Part shown: positions 10,777 through 22,050 of the stretch, one piece after another
Numbering within the stretch: position 1 is the stretch's first letter
Layout of the letters: every line of letters begins with the position of its first letter
Assembly: GCA_033816765.1 (NCBI GenBank)
Contig: JAVSIV010000043.1
Span: forward strand, 1-64,000
Reading direction: 5' to 3'
Origin: Nothopassalora personata
Lineage: Eukaryota > Ascomycota > Dothideomycetes > Mycosphaerellales > Mycosphaerellaceae
Length of the DNA stretch: 64,000 bases
Made by a program: the position numbers and the translations under genes
Notes under the pieces: model-generated
What the model was told of the DNA's origin: nothing
The model's input: only the letters and a program-made list of their open reading frames with translations
Database searches by the model: none

Positions 10777-11253
10777 TGTTACGGAATGATTCCTATAGAC
10801 CCTAGAATTATAACGATAAGACAAACACGTAACTTATCCTACCTAAGCGTGTTACGGAATAATTCCTATAGACCCTAGAATTATAACGATAAGACAAACA
10901 CGTAACTTATCCTACCTAAGCGCTTAGACTTATAGCGATTAGACTACTTATACTTAGACTAATTAGACTACTTATACTTAGACTAATTAGACTAATTACC
11001 GAGATCTACGAATCTCCTTTGTATTTAGGAACGCTAAGAACCCCTTATAGTTTCGACGCGTTTAACTTACTGTTTAATATTACTATTTAGAATACACCGT
11101 AACCTAACCTCTACCTTACTACTACTTAGTCTTTATAAGACAAGACAGCTACTGCTTTATTACTCTCCCTTAACTTCCTATCAGCCCGAGAATAAACCCG
11201 ATTAAGCTTATCTTCTTAACTTATAATATTATTAGGTTATACTAAACCTAATA
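10777..11253 (+). repeat. D 5' LTR with internal 73-bp tandem duplication
   Basis: The first 73 bp (10777-10849) are repeated exactly at 10850-10922. The rest matches the 3' LTR. A 24-bp minisatellite unit occurs twice (10942-10989), against three times in the 3' LTR. A TATA-like box (TGTATTTA, from 11020) lies 38 bp before GCGTTTAA at 11058-11065, which is complementary to the primer site at 11257-11264. Confidence 0.85.
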
Positions 11254-11256
11254 GCT

Positions 11257-11264
11257 TTAAACGC
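11257..11264 (+). promoter_or_regulatory. D primer-binding site, self-priming type
   Basis: TTAAACGC starts 3 nt inside the LTR end. It is the exact reverse complement of GCGTTTAA in the D LTR (11058-11065). No TGG as in a tRNA 3'-end site is present. This matches Tf1-like self-priming, in which the mRNA 5' end folds onto the primer site. Confidence 0.7.
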
Positions 11265-11339
11265 CCTCTACGATAGGAGACCAATAGAGTAAACGGGGAA
11301 CACCCGCCCCTAGTAAAGTAAGTAGAGCCCGACGACCTT

Positions 11340-12250
11340 AGACCGCGAACGATGCTATTAATGCCTTAGCTACTTATATAGGTAACGACACCCTTAAGGT
11401 TAGTAAGCTAGAATACTACTATAGCGACCGAGATAAGTTCGACACTTAGGTCTCTTAGATAGATATGTACTTCTTATTTAACTCTATGCCTAAGAACCTT
11501 AAGCCTATCTTTACTACTACCTTCTTAAGAGGACGAGCATAGTATTAGATTAAACTATTCCTTAGGAAATACCTAGATAGTAACGGAGAAGATAATGCCG
11601 ACGGAATCTTTAGGTTATATAACTATCTTAAGCATGCTATAAAGAGCGTCTTTAGTGTCTCTAATAAGATTGCTACTACCGTTCGTATTATTTAGCATTT
11701 AACCTAGAAGACATCTACTACCGAATATACTACTAAATTCTAGGAATACGCGTAACTTACCGATTAGGATGACGAAGCACTTTAAGTTATGTACCGAAGA
11801 GGACTAAAGGAGCATGTTAAGGACGAGTTAATAAGGGACGGTCGGAAGATCGATAGCTTAGGCGACCTCGTTAGAGTTACGATTAATCTTAACGATAGGC
11901 TCTACGAGAGAGCTATAGAACGACGATACGACTCTAAGGTATCCGGAAAGGCTAGATATACACTAGGCTACGACAACCGTAATAGAGGCTTCTACGACAA
12001 CTATAATAATAAGCCTAGGGACAAATTATACTACGGACTATAGCTAATAGAGCTCGACGTTACCGAGAAAGGTCGTAAGATTAGGAACAGTAACGGGAAT
12101 AGAGCATCCCGGAGTTTAAAAGAAATACGAACTTACTACGGATATAGTAAACCTAGCTACCTAGTAAGGGACTACCGCGGTAAGAATATAGTGCGCCGCG
12201 AACAGTTTAATATAATGCAACCCTAAACTAGTAAATCTAAGAGTAACGTT
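11340..12250 (+). pseudogene. D gag, RIP-degraded
   Basis: The plus strand carries a degraded Gag frame. The best-preserved part, 11789-12043, is still open for 84 codons. It is similar to the Gag of the young elements A and B in the block that there reads GLKDNVKAELSRN; here it reads GLKEHVKDELIRD. A decayed zinc knuckle lies near 12130-12190, with Cys codons turned to Tyr. Stops come from Gln and Trp codons, as RIP predicts. Confidence 0.8.
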
Positions 12251-13299
12251 AGATCTTAAGGAGATACCGACTATACTCGGAGAGTAGGGGAGAGAGCTAG
12301 TAATAGAAGCACGACGCCTCTCCTAGACCCCTTAGAAGGACGAGGAGGATAATATAGGTAGTAAATAGTAGTCATTCTATTTAATACGAAGAACTAACTA
12401 CGACAGTTTAATATAATAACACGAAGAGTCGACTACGAGATCGAATCCGAGTCTTAAAATAGTTATAGAAGCCTTTATTAGCGATTCTGTTACTAAGACT
12501 CGTATTAAGTTTACTACGCCGCGAAATTAGGCGTAGAGTACTAGCCTTAATAACCGAGAGGAACCCTAGGAGCGACGTATAGGTAAAATGCTACGCTCCG
12601 AGAAGTAGATATCGACGAGTCCTACTTTAATAACGATAGAAGCGATAAAGAAAACTAAGACCTAGGATGGAACGGATTATAGTTACCGGAACTATAGGAA
12701 GAAAGTTAAGAAACTACCGGGCTAGATACTATCGAAGAAGATTAGGATCCGAAAGAATTAAGCGAAGAAGATTCCTCCGAAGGAGAAGAGAGCAATACTA
12801 ACAACGATAACAAATAACTAACCGTTATGATTAATACACCTAAGAAATTATATAACATAATCGTACACCTATAAAGAAGGCACGAGGAATTCCTACCTAA
12901 GATAGGCGGATAAAGGATGCTACACTCTATTAAGTTTAATAAGACACTCGATACCCTACGAGGTATAGCCTAGGGATACCTACTTATAGAAATAACCGAG
13001 AATCTAGTAACCGCTATTATAGAACAACTACCGATAGGGAGCCGAATAATAGGAACCGGATATCTTATACCGTTAGGAACATTTATATCGAATAAATTAC
13101 GTAACGTAGTGTAATACGTACGCGTACTCTACTTAGAAACGTAGAAGATCTAGGAACGTTACCGAATGTAGGTGCGGATATAGAAAGGCTCGCGCTAGGT
13201 TTAAGCGGAGGCCTCGAGACACGAAGCATAACGTTCTATATACAAATAGGGAAAAGGATTAACTCCCTAGGAATAAGCGACCGAAGGGAGTTATATAAT

Positions 13300-16200
13300 A
13301 TAGAAAAGGCTTAAGTAATACTAACGACAATAGTGTTTCGAACTAAGATTATCGTTAATGGGTATAAGATAGATACTATAATAGATTCCAGAGTAAGCGG
13401 GAACTTTACCTCTAAATTATTTATTATAAGATATAGGATCGCTACCTATAAGAAGAAAGAGGGTTATAAATTAATCGCGGTAGACGGATTATCCTTACCT
13501 AGTGTAGAGCGCGAGACGATACCGCTACTACTTACTATCTAACAGTACTACGAGGAGATTATCTTAGATATTACTAACATAGCTAGTTATAACATCGTAC
13601 TAGGTATACCTTAGTTAAGAAAGTATAATCTAGTAATCGACTAGAGAAGAGGAGTACTTACATTTAGGGAATGCGACTACGTTATCGACATTTAGCCTAC
13701 GTAGCGGTAGCGTTCGCTAGTAGATAAGGTAAAGAGACAGCTAAATAGGATATAGCTTACGCCGAATAGAAGAATAGAAGAACTACCTTTGACCAGGATA
13801 GACACTAGCGTAGGGCCGCCGGGTTACGAAGTTACTAGTAGTAATAGAAGTAACGTACTATCGAAGGATACTAATATCTTAGAGTTAAGTATTCCTAAGG
13901 AGTATCGCAAGTAGTCGCGACTCTTTAAAGAGGAAAGAGGTAAGGATGCCTTACCTAAGTACTAACTATAGGATTATAAGATAAACATTTAGCTAGAGAA
14001 AGAGCCTCTATAGGGACCCCTATATTAAATGTCTAAGAAAGAGCTATAGACCCTACGAGAAGAGCTAAAGGAGAAGCTAGCTAAAGGATAGATAAGAAGA
14101 TCTACCTTAAGTGTAGGAACTCTATATATATTCGTTCTAAAAGCAAACGGGAAGTTACGACTCGTATAAGACTATAGGAAGTTAAACGAGATTACGATTA
14201 AGAACCGATACCCGCTATCTAATATCGAAGAAGCGTAAGATAGATTAACCGGATTAGACTAGTACACGAAGATTAACCTACGAGATACCTTCTACGCTAT
14301 ACGGATAGCGGAAGGAGAAGAATAGAAAACCGCTTTTAGGATAAGATACGGACTTTACAAATTCTTAGTTATACTAATAGGATTAACTAACGTACCCGTA
14401 TCCTATTAGGACCTTGTTAACGAGACACTTAGAGACCTACTCGATGTATACGTTATCGCTTATATAGACGACATATTAGTCTACACGAAAGGATCCCTTT
14501 AGAGTTATATATAACAAGTCTAGGACGTATTCGAACGACTTACACGTTTAGGATTTAAGACAGTACCCGAGAAATGCGAATTCTATAAGAAAGAAGTTAA
14601 GTTCTTAGGCTTTATTATTAGTACTATAGGAATAACGATCGACCCTACGAAAATACAGTTAATTAGAGAATAGCTAGAACTAAAAACAGTTAAGGACGTA
14701 CAATTATTCCTTAGACTAGCAAACTACAACCGGAAATTCATTAAGAATTATTTAAAGACAGTAGCACTAATAACGATGCTTACGAGAAAGGACGTCGCTT
14801 AGAAATAGGGAAAGGAATAGATTAAAGTATTTAAGAAACTTAAGGAACAATGCGCTTTAGCCCCTACGCTTCGACTATTCGATAGTAGTAAGGAAGTCTA
14901 CATTAAGACCGATACGTCTAATATAGTAATAGGCGCGTGTCTAATATAGACACACGATGGGTAGAGATACCTAGTAGCCTATTACTCCCGGAAAATGACT
15001 ATAGCGGAATAGAACTACGATATCTATAATAAAGAGCTTCTAGCTATTGTTACTACTATACAATATTAGAGAGTATACGTCAAGGGCCTACCGAAGTTAA
15101 CGATTCTTTCTAACTATAAGAATCTTACGTACTTTACGATAACGAAAGAACTTACCCGAAGGCAAGCCCGCTAGTCGGAGCTACTAGGATAGTATAAGTT
15201 CGAAATTAAATATACTCTAGGACGAGAGAATAGCCGCGCCGACGCGCTAAGCTAAAGAAGCGACTATATAGAAGGAAAAGAACTAGTGTAACATAAAATA
15301 CTAAAGATAAACCCTAACGGAAGTCTTAGTACTAACACTAGAGAATTTAATAACATCGTATAGATATTAAGCGATAAGGACGAATAATTTCCTATATCGT
15401 AAGGAAAATACTAAGTACTAAAGGATCGAGAAGAAGAATATATACGACAATATTACAACGGACTAACTTATGGACACCCTAGAACTTTAAAGACAATAGA
15501 CCTAATATAGCGTAGCTTCTTATTCCTATAGATAAGACTTAAGGTGTTACGCTACATTAAACAATACGTACACTACTAACGAAATAAGGCTACGAGATGT
15601 GTAAAATACGGTTACCTATAGTTTAGGACACTACTAACGAAACTATAGGACGAAGTTATAATAGACTTTATTACGAAACTCCTACTGTTAAGGGATAAAG
15701 TTACGAAACAACTATACGACATAATACTAGTTATAGTTAATAGACTTATAAAATACGTATACTTCATTCCTATATTAGAGACATATAATATAGAGTAGCT
15801 CGGATACCTCGTACTAGATAGACTTATCCGATACTACGGATTCCCTTAAGCGTTTATAACGGATAGAGATAAGCTATCTACATGAAACTACTAGAAGACG
15901 CTTATAGGAACGATCGGAATTAAACATAAGCTGTTAATAGTATATTATCCGGAGATAGACGGATAAACGGAAAGGATAACTAACCTAAACGCTAGAACAA
16001 TACCTACGATACTACATTAACTACGTATAAGACAACTAGGTTTCATTACTGCTAATAGCGTAGATTACACTAAACAACTACAAATCGGAGACAACTTTAA
16101 CGACACTATTCTATACGAACTTTAGTAAAGATCCTAACCTATTTAGAATACCTAGATCTTACCTATAAGCTAAAAGAGCAATCGTAACGACGGATACTTT

Positions 16201-16650
16201 TAAGGAAGTGCATAAAGAAACACGTAAGGCGATCGAAGATGTATAATAAAAACTGTCTCGATAACGGTAGGACACGAGAAAAATAGTACCTCTACTAAAA
16301 GAGGGGGATAAGGTCTATCTCCTTATAAAAAACTTAAGAATAAGAAGATAGACTAAGAAACTAGATTACGTTAAGGTCGGACTATTTTTTATCGATAAAG
16401 TTATAGGACTAGTTAACTACCGCCTACGACTACTACTAGACGTAAAAATCCACCCCGTCTTCTACATCTCTAAGTTAGAACCCGTAGACGCCGAAACACC
16501 CTACTAGGAAAGCTTCCATTTTGAGCTAGAAGCAGAAAACGAATTTAAAGTCGAAAAAATCCTAGATAAGAAAGGTTAGCGATACCTTATTAAATAGAAA
16601 GAATACGACGAATTAGAAAATACCTAGGAACTAAAACAAAACCTATAAAA
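13300..16650 (+). pseudogene. D pol, RIP-degraded
   Basis: Domains in order: protease near 13370 (DSR where DSG is expected, a G-to-A change); reverse transcriptase about 13950-14600 with YIDDILVY still readable at about 14460; RNase H from about 14910; integrase with zinc region about 15430-15620 and a decayed HPQTDGQTE-type motif near 15950; chromodomain at about 16540-16640 (EFKVEKILDKKG). The chromodomain places D in the chromoviruses, whose integrase tail reads histone marks. Dozens of TAG/TAA codons rule out a product. Confidence 0.85.
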
Positions 16651-16729
16651 CTGTTAGTAAAAGATCCGACAATATTAAAAACGGGTCCGCTAATACAACC
16701 GACGACAATCGATCTCTTAGCCGACGAGC

Positions 16730-16802
16730 GACTAGGGTAGGAATCGAACCTACGACCTTAAGAGTATAGATAGCTTACGCTCTACTACTAAGCTACCTAG
16801 CC
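16730..16802 (-). ncRNA. tRNA-like sequence inside D
   Basis: Exactly 73 nt. Acceptor strands GGCTAGG/CCTAGTC pair at all seven positions with one G-U. D stem GCTT/GAGC pairs. T arm is GTAGG-TTCGATT-CCTAC. Both internal promoter boxes are therefore present. The anticodon arm does not fold into a regular 5+7+5, possibly because of RIP, so I do not call a working tRNA. It lies between pol and the antisense gene, on the same strand as the antisense gene. E and F carry related sequences at the same place. Confidence 0.6.
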
Positions 16803-16849
16803 GATTAATAAGAATAGAGACATAACTTATAAATAAATACCCTAATAAG

Positions 16850-17381
16850 TCTCTACCTCTAGGGACTCGCCCTAAGGCTCCGCTCTAGAAAGCGCCGCCT
16901 AGTCGTTTACGGGCATCTCTAGGATATCCGAGAAAGAAACTAGCGAAGGCGACACCTCTACCCCTGACGCCCGCTTAAGAGACGCTAGCTCCTCGCGCGC
17001 CTCTTCCTCCTCGAGCTCCTCTAACTCCTTAGCGACGGCATCGTCGGTGCGACGCTTAGCTAATCGTAGCTATTTCCAAAGACGGATCTTACGTATCTTT
17101 AGCCGTACCTCCTCCTCTTTAATCCTCTTAAGCTCTAGCTTAAGATTATCGCGCGAATCGCGAAGACGTTCCTACTCCGGACGAGAAAGACGTACGTCGC
17201 AATACTTATAGCCTTTTCGAATATAGGCTAAACACTTCCTAGACCGAGAACCTACGATATACTTTACTACTACGCCCGAGGATCGAGACTTCTAACAATT
17301 CGTGTATAGAGCTATTTCGATACTAGAAATTTCAGTATCTAGAGTAAGTCGTTAACGGCGTTTATAGGAAGAAGAAGACAT
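16850..17381 (-). pseudogene. D antisense gene, RIP-degraded (B-type)
   Basis: An ATG at 17381 on the minus strand opens a frame similar to the antisense protein of element B. It starts MSSSSYKRR, keeps RKGYKYCDV where B has RKGYSDCDV, and keeps DDAVAKELEELE exactly. Several Cys and Trp/Gln codons are lost to RIP. The Glu/Lys-rich middle predicts a coiled coil. It runs opposite to gag-pol, just inside the 3' LTR. The match to B's intact copy shows this was a real protein and not a chance antisense frame. Confidence 0.75.
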
Positions 17382-17454
17382 AGTTAGCTATTACTATAAG
17401 AAATAATAACGGCTTAAGAAGCTTCGGGACGAAGCTAGGCTAAGAAGGGGATAG

Positions 17455-17869
17455 TATTACGAAATAATTCCTATAGACCCTAGAATTATAACGACAAGAC
17501 GAACACGTAACTTATCCTACCTAAGCGCTTAGATTTAGAGCGATTAGACTGCTTATGCTTAGACTAATTAGACTGCTTATGCTTAGACTAATTAGACTGC
17601 TTATGCTTAGACTAATTAGACTAATTACCGAGATCTACGAATCTCCTTTATATTTAGGAACGCTAAGAACCCCTTATAGTTTCGACGCGTTTAACTTACT
17701 GTTTAGAATATACCGTAACCTAACCTCTACCTTACTGCTACTTAGTCTTTATAAGACAAGACAGCTACTGCTTTATTACTCTCCCTTAACTTCCTATCGG
17801 CCCGAGAACAAACCCGATTAAGCTTGTCTTCTTAACTTATAATATTATTAGGTTATACTAAACCTAACA
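17455..17869 (+). repeat. D 3' LTR
   Basis: About 415 bp; begins TATTAC (RIPed TGTTAC) and ends CCTAACA. The purine tract AAGAAGGGG precedes it. It contains three copies of the 24-bp unit GACTGCTTATGC... (17547-17618) where the 5' LTR has two. Target duplication CTTAG follows. Confidence 0.85.
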
Positions 17870-18600
17870 CTTAGTAGCTACCTTACGGGTATAAAGAGTA
17901 ACTACCTTACGAGCCTTATCTTTATCTACCTCCTTAAGACTGTCTAAATTACTAGGAGAAGTTAGTAGTTTAGACTATAGAGCTAGAATACCTTCGTTAA
18001 TAATAGTAAACTTTATAGGACTTCTACCGTCGTTATTACTAAGCTCGTTCTCTAATAGGACGTTAAAATTGTCCTTATCTACCTTCTTAATAATACTAAG
18101 GTATAGATTAGCCCTAGACTCCTTTACTACTATTATAAATAATCTACTAGCCTCTTAGCTATTACTACTTAGTAGTATCGTCTTACGCGCTAACCGCGCC
18201 GTATTCGAAAGATTAAGTAGTCCTTAGGCTACTACTATATTACGCTTTTAAGGGGATTAATACATAGGACTAAGAGACGGGGTAACTTAGATAATAAGGT
18301 ATAATAGATAGTAAGATAGGCAGCTCTATTAGTAGAGAGCTCGAGCGTACTATACTACTACTTCTAAGTATAGGTAGCATAGCTAAATAATACCTAGGAC
18401 TAGCTATATAGCTAAAATAGTAATAATACGGTCTATATAGCTGTATTTTTTTAATGTATCTTTTACTAATTTTAGTAGGAACGCGTCCGCCGAGGCAAAA
18501 CGCGGAGGGCTCCGGTGTTCTAATAGGCGTTCTATTAAGTAGTATTAATCTAACTAGTCTATAATCTCTAGCGTACGTGCAACTACGCCTTGCCATGTGC
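17870..18600. mobile_element. Unclassified RIPed repeat U, right part
   Basis: Resumes repeat U after the D insertion. The minus strand keeps a RIP-broken coding frame around 17875-18160 that joins the frame at 10560-10776. CA/TG scarcity fades at about 18590, where the gene island begins. I see no terminal repeat. Confidence 0.45.
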
Positions 18601-18640
18601 GATATCTGTCTTTAGAAAGATGTCTACATGTCTAAAATAA

Positions 18641-18970
18641 CTAAATCCAACCTAACCGAGATTGTATCCCATAACACCACACCACTACCCGCATACCCCC
18701 GACCGAATCCTTCAAGTAAACCAGCCAAGCCAAGCCAAGCCAGTAAACCATCGTCGAGCGCCCCCCCCCCTCCCCCCAAACAACATCTCTGCTACTCACC
18801 TTCCTAACAATCGCACCCACTGGCTTCCGAAAACTGAGATCGTTCCCGTCCAGTGATTCTTGAACCACTAGCTCGATCTTAAAGGTGTCAACGTTGTTTG
18901 TTGGCTGCATCATGTCACTTTCATGCCGTTCCAAAGCCAAGAAAGCGGATAACGTCACCGCACCGATGTG
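18641..18970 (-). other. Possible hypothetical gene fragment
   Basis: A minus-strand frame with normal codons covers this stretch. The part at about 18800-18958 reads like protein (FKIELVVQESLDGNDLSF) and is followed by GTGAGT at about 18803, a usable 5' splice site. I do not recognise a family, and no clear upstream exon can be joined. It may be the 3' remnant of a gene cut by repeat U, or chance. The remainder to 19356 holds no gene I can support. Confidence 0.2.
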
Positions 18971-19356
18971 GGATTTAGAAAGGCGTTACTGGTACCACCA
19001 CTGTTAGAAGCCCGATGCCTCCAATGGATCGAATCGATTACTTTGAGAATTGAGTGATTGGATGAGCAAGAGGTGGGAGATCTATTTGAGCACAATTCAG
19101 TTCCAGGTTGAGGAATCTGTCTGTCATACGCAGGCCGTAGGCAGGGCGACGGTTGGGCAGGGCCCTGCAGTGTATTCGTTCCTTTCCGTATCCAGCAGAC
19201 TTTATACATCGCCAGCAGGCGGCTTCATTCAGAGTGGCTTTTTCTACACACTATCTATACAATCACGGAGTGTATCCTTACATCTCCAACGTTTGTTTGA
19301 GCGATGTGATATGCCTTCCACGGGTATATCACAACGAGTTCCACGCCCGCCCTCCT

Positions 19357-20484
19357 CTATACGCTCGCGCTTTCTCCCAGACTCCACAGAATACCTTCGT
19401 ACACACCAAACATGATGGCCGCACTGGGAACCACTCTCAGCATATGTGGGACGAGTCCGCCATACAACGCCGGCATGCCCTCTTCTCTGAAGACTGTCAC
19501 GAAGCAGGACCACAAGCCTCGGTACTTGACGTCCCCGCTGGCATCTGTGGGCGCTTGCCGCAATCGTGTTCGAACAACTTCGTGTGGGTACGTGATGAGA
19601 GCTGCGACAAACTTTGCGCCACCAGCTGCTGTAAGTTTGCCCGTCCATGCAACGGTCTTGTCCCAGGCGGTCGGTGTTCTGCCGGATTTTTCAAGGTCTA
19701 GCTGTCGTTTGGATAGAATGCTCTTGGCTTGTTCGTAGAGCATCCATTGTAGAGTACTTTCGCTTACACCAAGGTATGATGCTGTCAGACCACGGTATAG
19801 ACCGCGAATTCCTTCGTGTCGAAATGTTTTGACGATGCAGTCCATCGCGTTCTTGTACTGTCTCCCTTGCCCGCCTGGTCCCGCATTTTGCTTGTCGAGT
19901 TGTAATCGTGTCTTGACCAGCCAAATGGGATTTGTGGCTGTCCCTGTGATGATTCCCGCTGTCGCCGCGCTAAACAAGTGCACGCCTGCCGTCTCTTTCC
20001 CGTCGAAGAAGAGGTTCGAATACACTCTCTTGCCGTTTCCGTACGCCCAGAAGTTGATGGCGCGTGCTGGGACCACTCCCACCAGATTGGGCCCCAAGCC
20101 TTTGAAGAGTGCCCTCCATCCTTCCAGCTTCGGTATCTGTGCCAAGATCTGCCCTGTCTCGCTTATGTGCAGCCATCCAGCCCGCAGCGGGCTCATGGTA
20201 TGGGGTGGTGGTATGCCTTTTGCCTGCCGTATGGCCGCCAACTGACCTTGATAGAATGTGCCCTGCAACCTCGTCTTCAGGACATCAAGCGGTGATGTGA
20301 GTGTCGCCGCTGTCATGCCACCCACGCCACCTGCCACGAAATGCGCCCATGGTCGGCGCTCCTTGAAGACCTGTGGAGCGCGGGGTAATGCTGTCACCTC
20401 CTCGCCATCTTGAGGTGCGATTTGGGGATCGGCGTGGTTGGCGGTCGTGTCGTAGGCGCGGGGGAGGGATTTCGTTGTGGACAT
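19357..20484 (-). CDS. RIM2: Mitochondrial pyrimidine nucleotide carrier, Rim2 type, 375 aa
   Basis: A complete mitochondrial carrier in one exon, with three repeats of about 100 residues, each opening with the carrier signature. Repeat 1 has P65-x-D67-x-x-K70 (SPLDVLKTRLQ). Repeat 2 has P186-I-W188-x-x-K191 (NPIWLVKTRLQ). Repeat 3 has P300-H-E302-x-x-R305 (YPHEVVRTRLRQ). Trp instead of an acid in repeat 2 and RTRLRQ in repeat 3 are typical of the Rim2/SLC25A33/A36 group. Yeast Rim2 exchanges pyrimidine nucleotides across the inner membrane for mtDNA and RNA synthesis. Length matches the yeast protein. The N-terminal 40 residues are polar and lead into PWAHFVAGGVGG. It is divergent from the CIA30 gene and free of RIP, so it is probably functional. 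Confidence 0.9.
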   Translation of the reverse strand: MSTTKSLPRAYDTTANHADPQIAPQDGEEVTALPRAPQVFKERRPWAHFVAGGVGGMTAATLTSPLDVLKTRLQGTFYQGQLAAIRQAKGIPPPHTMSPLRAGWLHISETGQILAQIPKLEGWRALFKGLGPNLVGVVPARAINFWAYGNGKRVYSNLFFDGKETAGVHLFSAATAGIITGTATNPIWLVKTRLQLDKQNAGPGGQGRQYKNAMDCIVKTFRHEGIRGLYRGLTASYLGVSESTLQWMLYEQAKSILSKRQLDLEKSGRTPTAWDKTVAWTGKLTAAGGAKFVAALITYPHEVVRTRLRQAPTDASGDVKYRGLWSCFVTVFREEGMPALYGGLVPHMLRVVPSAAIMFGVYEGILWSLGESASV

Positions 20485-20921
20485 TCAAGCTGATTTATCG
20501 AGCCCGTGATGGAGACGCCTGGTGATGGTGAATGCGGCGAAGGGCTGAGAAATCCGCCACAGGATATGTTGGTAGCGTTTGTTCGCGGCGGCGTGCTTCG
20601 TTGGTGTGGAGGCGGCTGAATGACAGCCTGACGCAGGTGTTGTACCGAGGTGATGCAGTATATGTGAGGGCGTTATCGTACAATTGCACTCGTTTGTCCT
20701 GTGCAAGTTGGAAGTGATGGTCTCTACCGAAAAAGACGTCCTCGCCTCTTGGTAGAACTAGAGCTAGGACCAAGTCTTAGTTCTACATGCACCGTCGATC
20801 ATCTCGGGGATGCCAAGACATGACCCGCAATCGCATCATGACCTCGGCACAACATCAACAGTGAAACAACATTGGACACTTTCACTTCCCTGCTGTACAT
20901 ACAATTACGAGGAAACACATC
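20485..20921. promoter_or_regulatory. Shared promoter region, Rim2-type and CIA30 genes
   Basis: 437 bp separate the start codons of two divergent genes. Both promoters must lie here unless one has a distant start. I see no clear TATA box. Short open frames in this stretch look like chance frames. Confidence 0.6.
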
Positions 20922-21815
20922 ATGTTCGCGACACCCAGAATGCTGGCGTCCGGTCAGCCGGGCTTCTGGCGCCGCAGTCTGGACGAATTCCGCCGACAAG
21001 CAACAATCGCAATCAACATGGAAGGTCTCCATCGCCCGACAAAACCCTTCCCGATAGTCAAATTCGATGCCGACAACAGCATAGACCGATGCAAGATCAT
21101 GTGCGACAGTGACATGGGCGGTTTCAGCCAAGCAGCTCTCACCTACGTGCCTGGGAGCGCACACCAGGAGCGAGCAGAAAAACCGAAAGAGGACCAACGC
21201 GGTGTAGAAGGTGGAGACATCGTAAGCCCAGAAGGAGAAGAACCAGCACACGCCCTCTTCAAAGGCAGCATATCAACAGACCTCCCACCCAACAAACCCA
21301 ACATCCAACGATCCGGCTACGCCGCCTGGAGAACTCGGGACCGCGGCGTCTCTCTCTTCGGTAGACTCCTTTGGGACATCGATCCCTACAGCTACCTCGC
21401 CCTACGCATCAAATCAGATGGAAGGAAATACTTCGTCAACATCCAGACCGAATCAATAGTCCCTACAGATCTCCACCAACACCTCCTCCCATCATACACC
21501 CCAGGCGAATGGGAAACCGTCACAATCCCCTTCTCCGCATTCGTCAGGACGAACTTTGGCATGGTTGTAGAACCGCAGAAACAGATGATGAGGCAGAGAG
21601 TGAGGAGTGTGGGGATAGGGCTGACAGATCGCGTACCTGGACCTTTTCAGCTTAGGATTGCGGATGTATATGCGACGAACCGACCACCGGCGAGGCAGGT
21701 TGGGGGGGAGGATAGTGGGTTCGAGCTCAAGGAGGTGGAAGAGCAGGGTACGGGAATGATGGAAGAGGTTGAGCCGAGGAGGAAGAAGGGCGAGCCAGAG
21801 AGGATTTTGATATAA
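20922..21815 (+). CDS. Complex I intermediate-associated protein 30 (CIA30/NDUFAF1), 297 aa
   Basis: The frame shows the CIA30 family pattern from about residue 15 to 255: GFWRRSLDEFRRQ near the start, SGYAAWRTRD in the middle, YSYLALRIKSDGR, then PGEWETVTIPFSAF and GIGLTDRVPGPFQLRI. CIA30 proteins are mitochondrial assembly factors that bind intermediates of the membrane arm of respiratory complex I and are released before completion. The basic, acid-poor N-terminus fits a mitochondrial import signal. A low-complexity Glu/Lys-rich tail follows residue 260. An insert rich in Glu at about 82-108 looks lineage-specific. There is no intron, no RIP and the length is typical. It is transcribed away from the Rim2-type gene. 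Confidence 0.9.
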   Translation: MFATPRMLASGQPGFWRRSLDEFRRQATIAINMEGLHRPTKPFPIVKFDADNSIDRCKIMCDSDMGGFSQAALTYVPGSAHQERAEKPKEDQRGVEGGDIVSPEGEEPAHALFKGSISTDLPPNKPNIQRSGYAAWRTRDRGVSLFGRLLWDIDPYSYLALRIKSDGRKYFVNIQTESIVPTDLHQHLLPSYTPGEWETVTIPFSAFVRTNFGMVVEPQKQMMRQRVRSVGIGLTDRVPGPFQLRIADVYATNRPPARQVGGEDSGFELKEVEEQGTGMMEEVEPRRKKGEPERILI

Positions 21816-22050
21816 GTGGGCCTACACATCGAAGCAATAGAGGGAGGAACGTGGCAAGTGGCAAAGACATGGCCGTGGAGTGCATTAGCACCACGCGGAC
21901 TTTCGTAGGATCCGTCGTTCTACCAACCGGGGGGGGGGGCTGCAATTACGGAATTCCAGGGGGGGGATTGTGTAGGCTAAGCCGATGGTGCGTGTTAGCA
22001 TATACAGTCTTCTGCAATGTTGGCGGGGCCTGAGGGATGAGGTTTATTAT
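21816..22050 (+). other. 3' flank of the CIA30 gene with G-runs
   Basis: No gene seen. Two G-runs (about 21929-21940 and 21960-21967) may be hard to sequence. RIP-type composition starts again by about 22060. Confidence 0.5.

Larger units (their letters stand above)
10777..17869 (+). mobile_element. RIPed full-length Ty3/gypsy chromovirus D
   Basis: Complete but mutated element of 7.1 kb with TSD CTTAG on both sides (10772-10776 and 17870-17874). Order: 5' LTR, primer site, gag, protease, RT, RNase H, integrase, chromodomain, a tRNA-like sequence on the minus strand, an antisense gene on the minus strand, purine tract, 3' LTR. It serves as the reference copy for D1, E and F. Its 5' LTR carries a 73-bp duplication. 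No reading frame is intact. Confidence 0.9.

Noticed and set aside
11254..11270. tRNA 3'-end primer site in D, E and F
   Set aside because: No TGG follows the LTR, while an exact complement exists within the LTR.
16730..16802. Functional host tRNA gene
   Set aside because: The anticodon arm does not fold properly and the copy lies in a RIPed element.
17555..17821. 88-aa plus-strand frame
   Set aside because: It is the translated LTR minisatellite of D.
18270..18596. 108-aa minus-strand frame
   Set aside because: Lies at the end of RIPed repeat U with no family resemblance or splice context.
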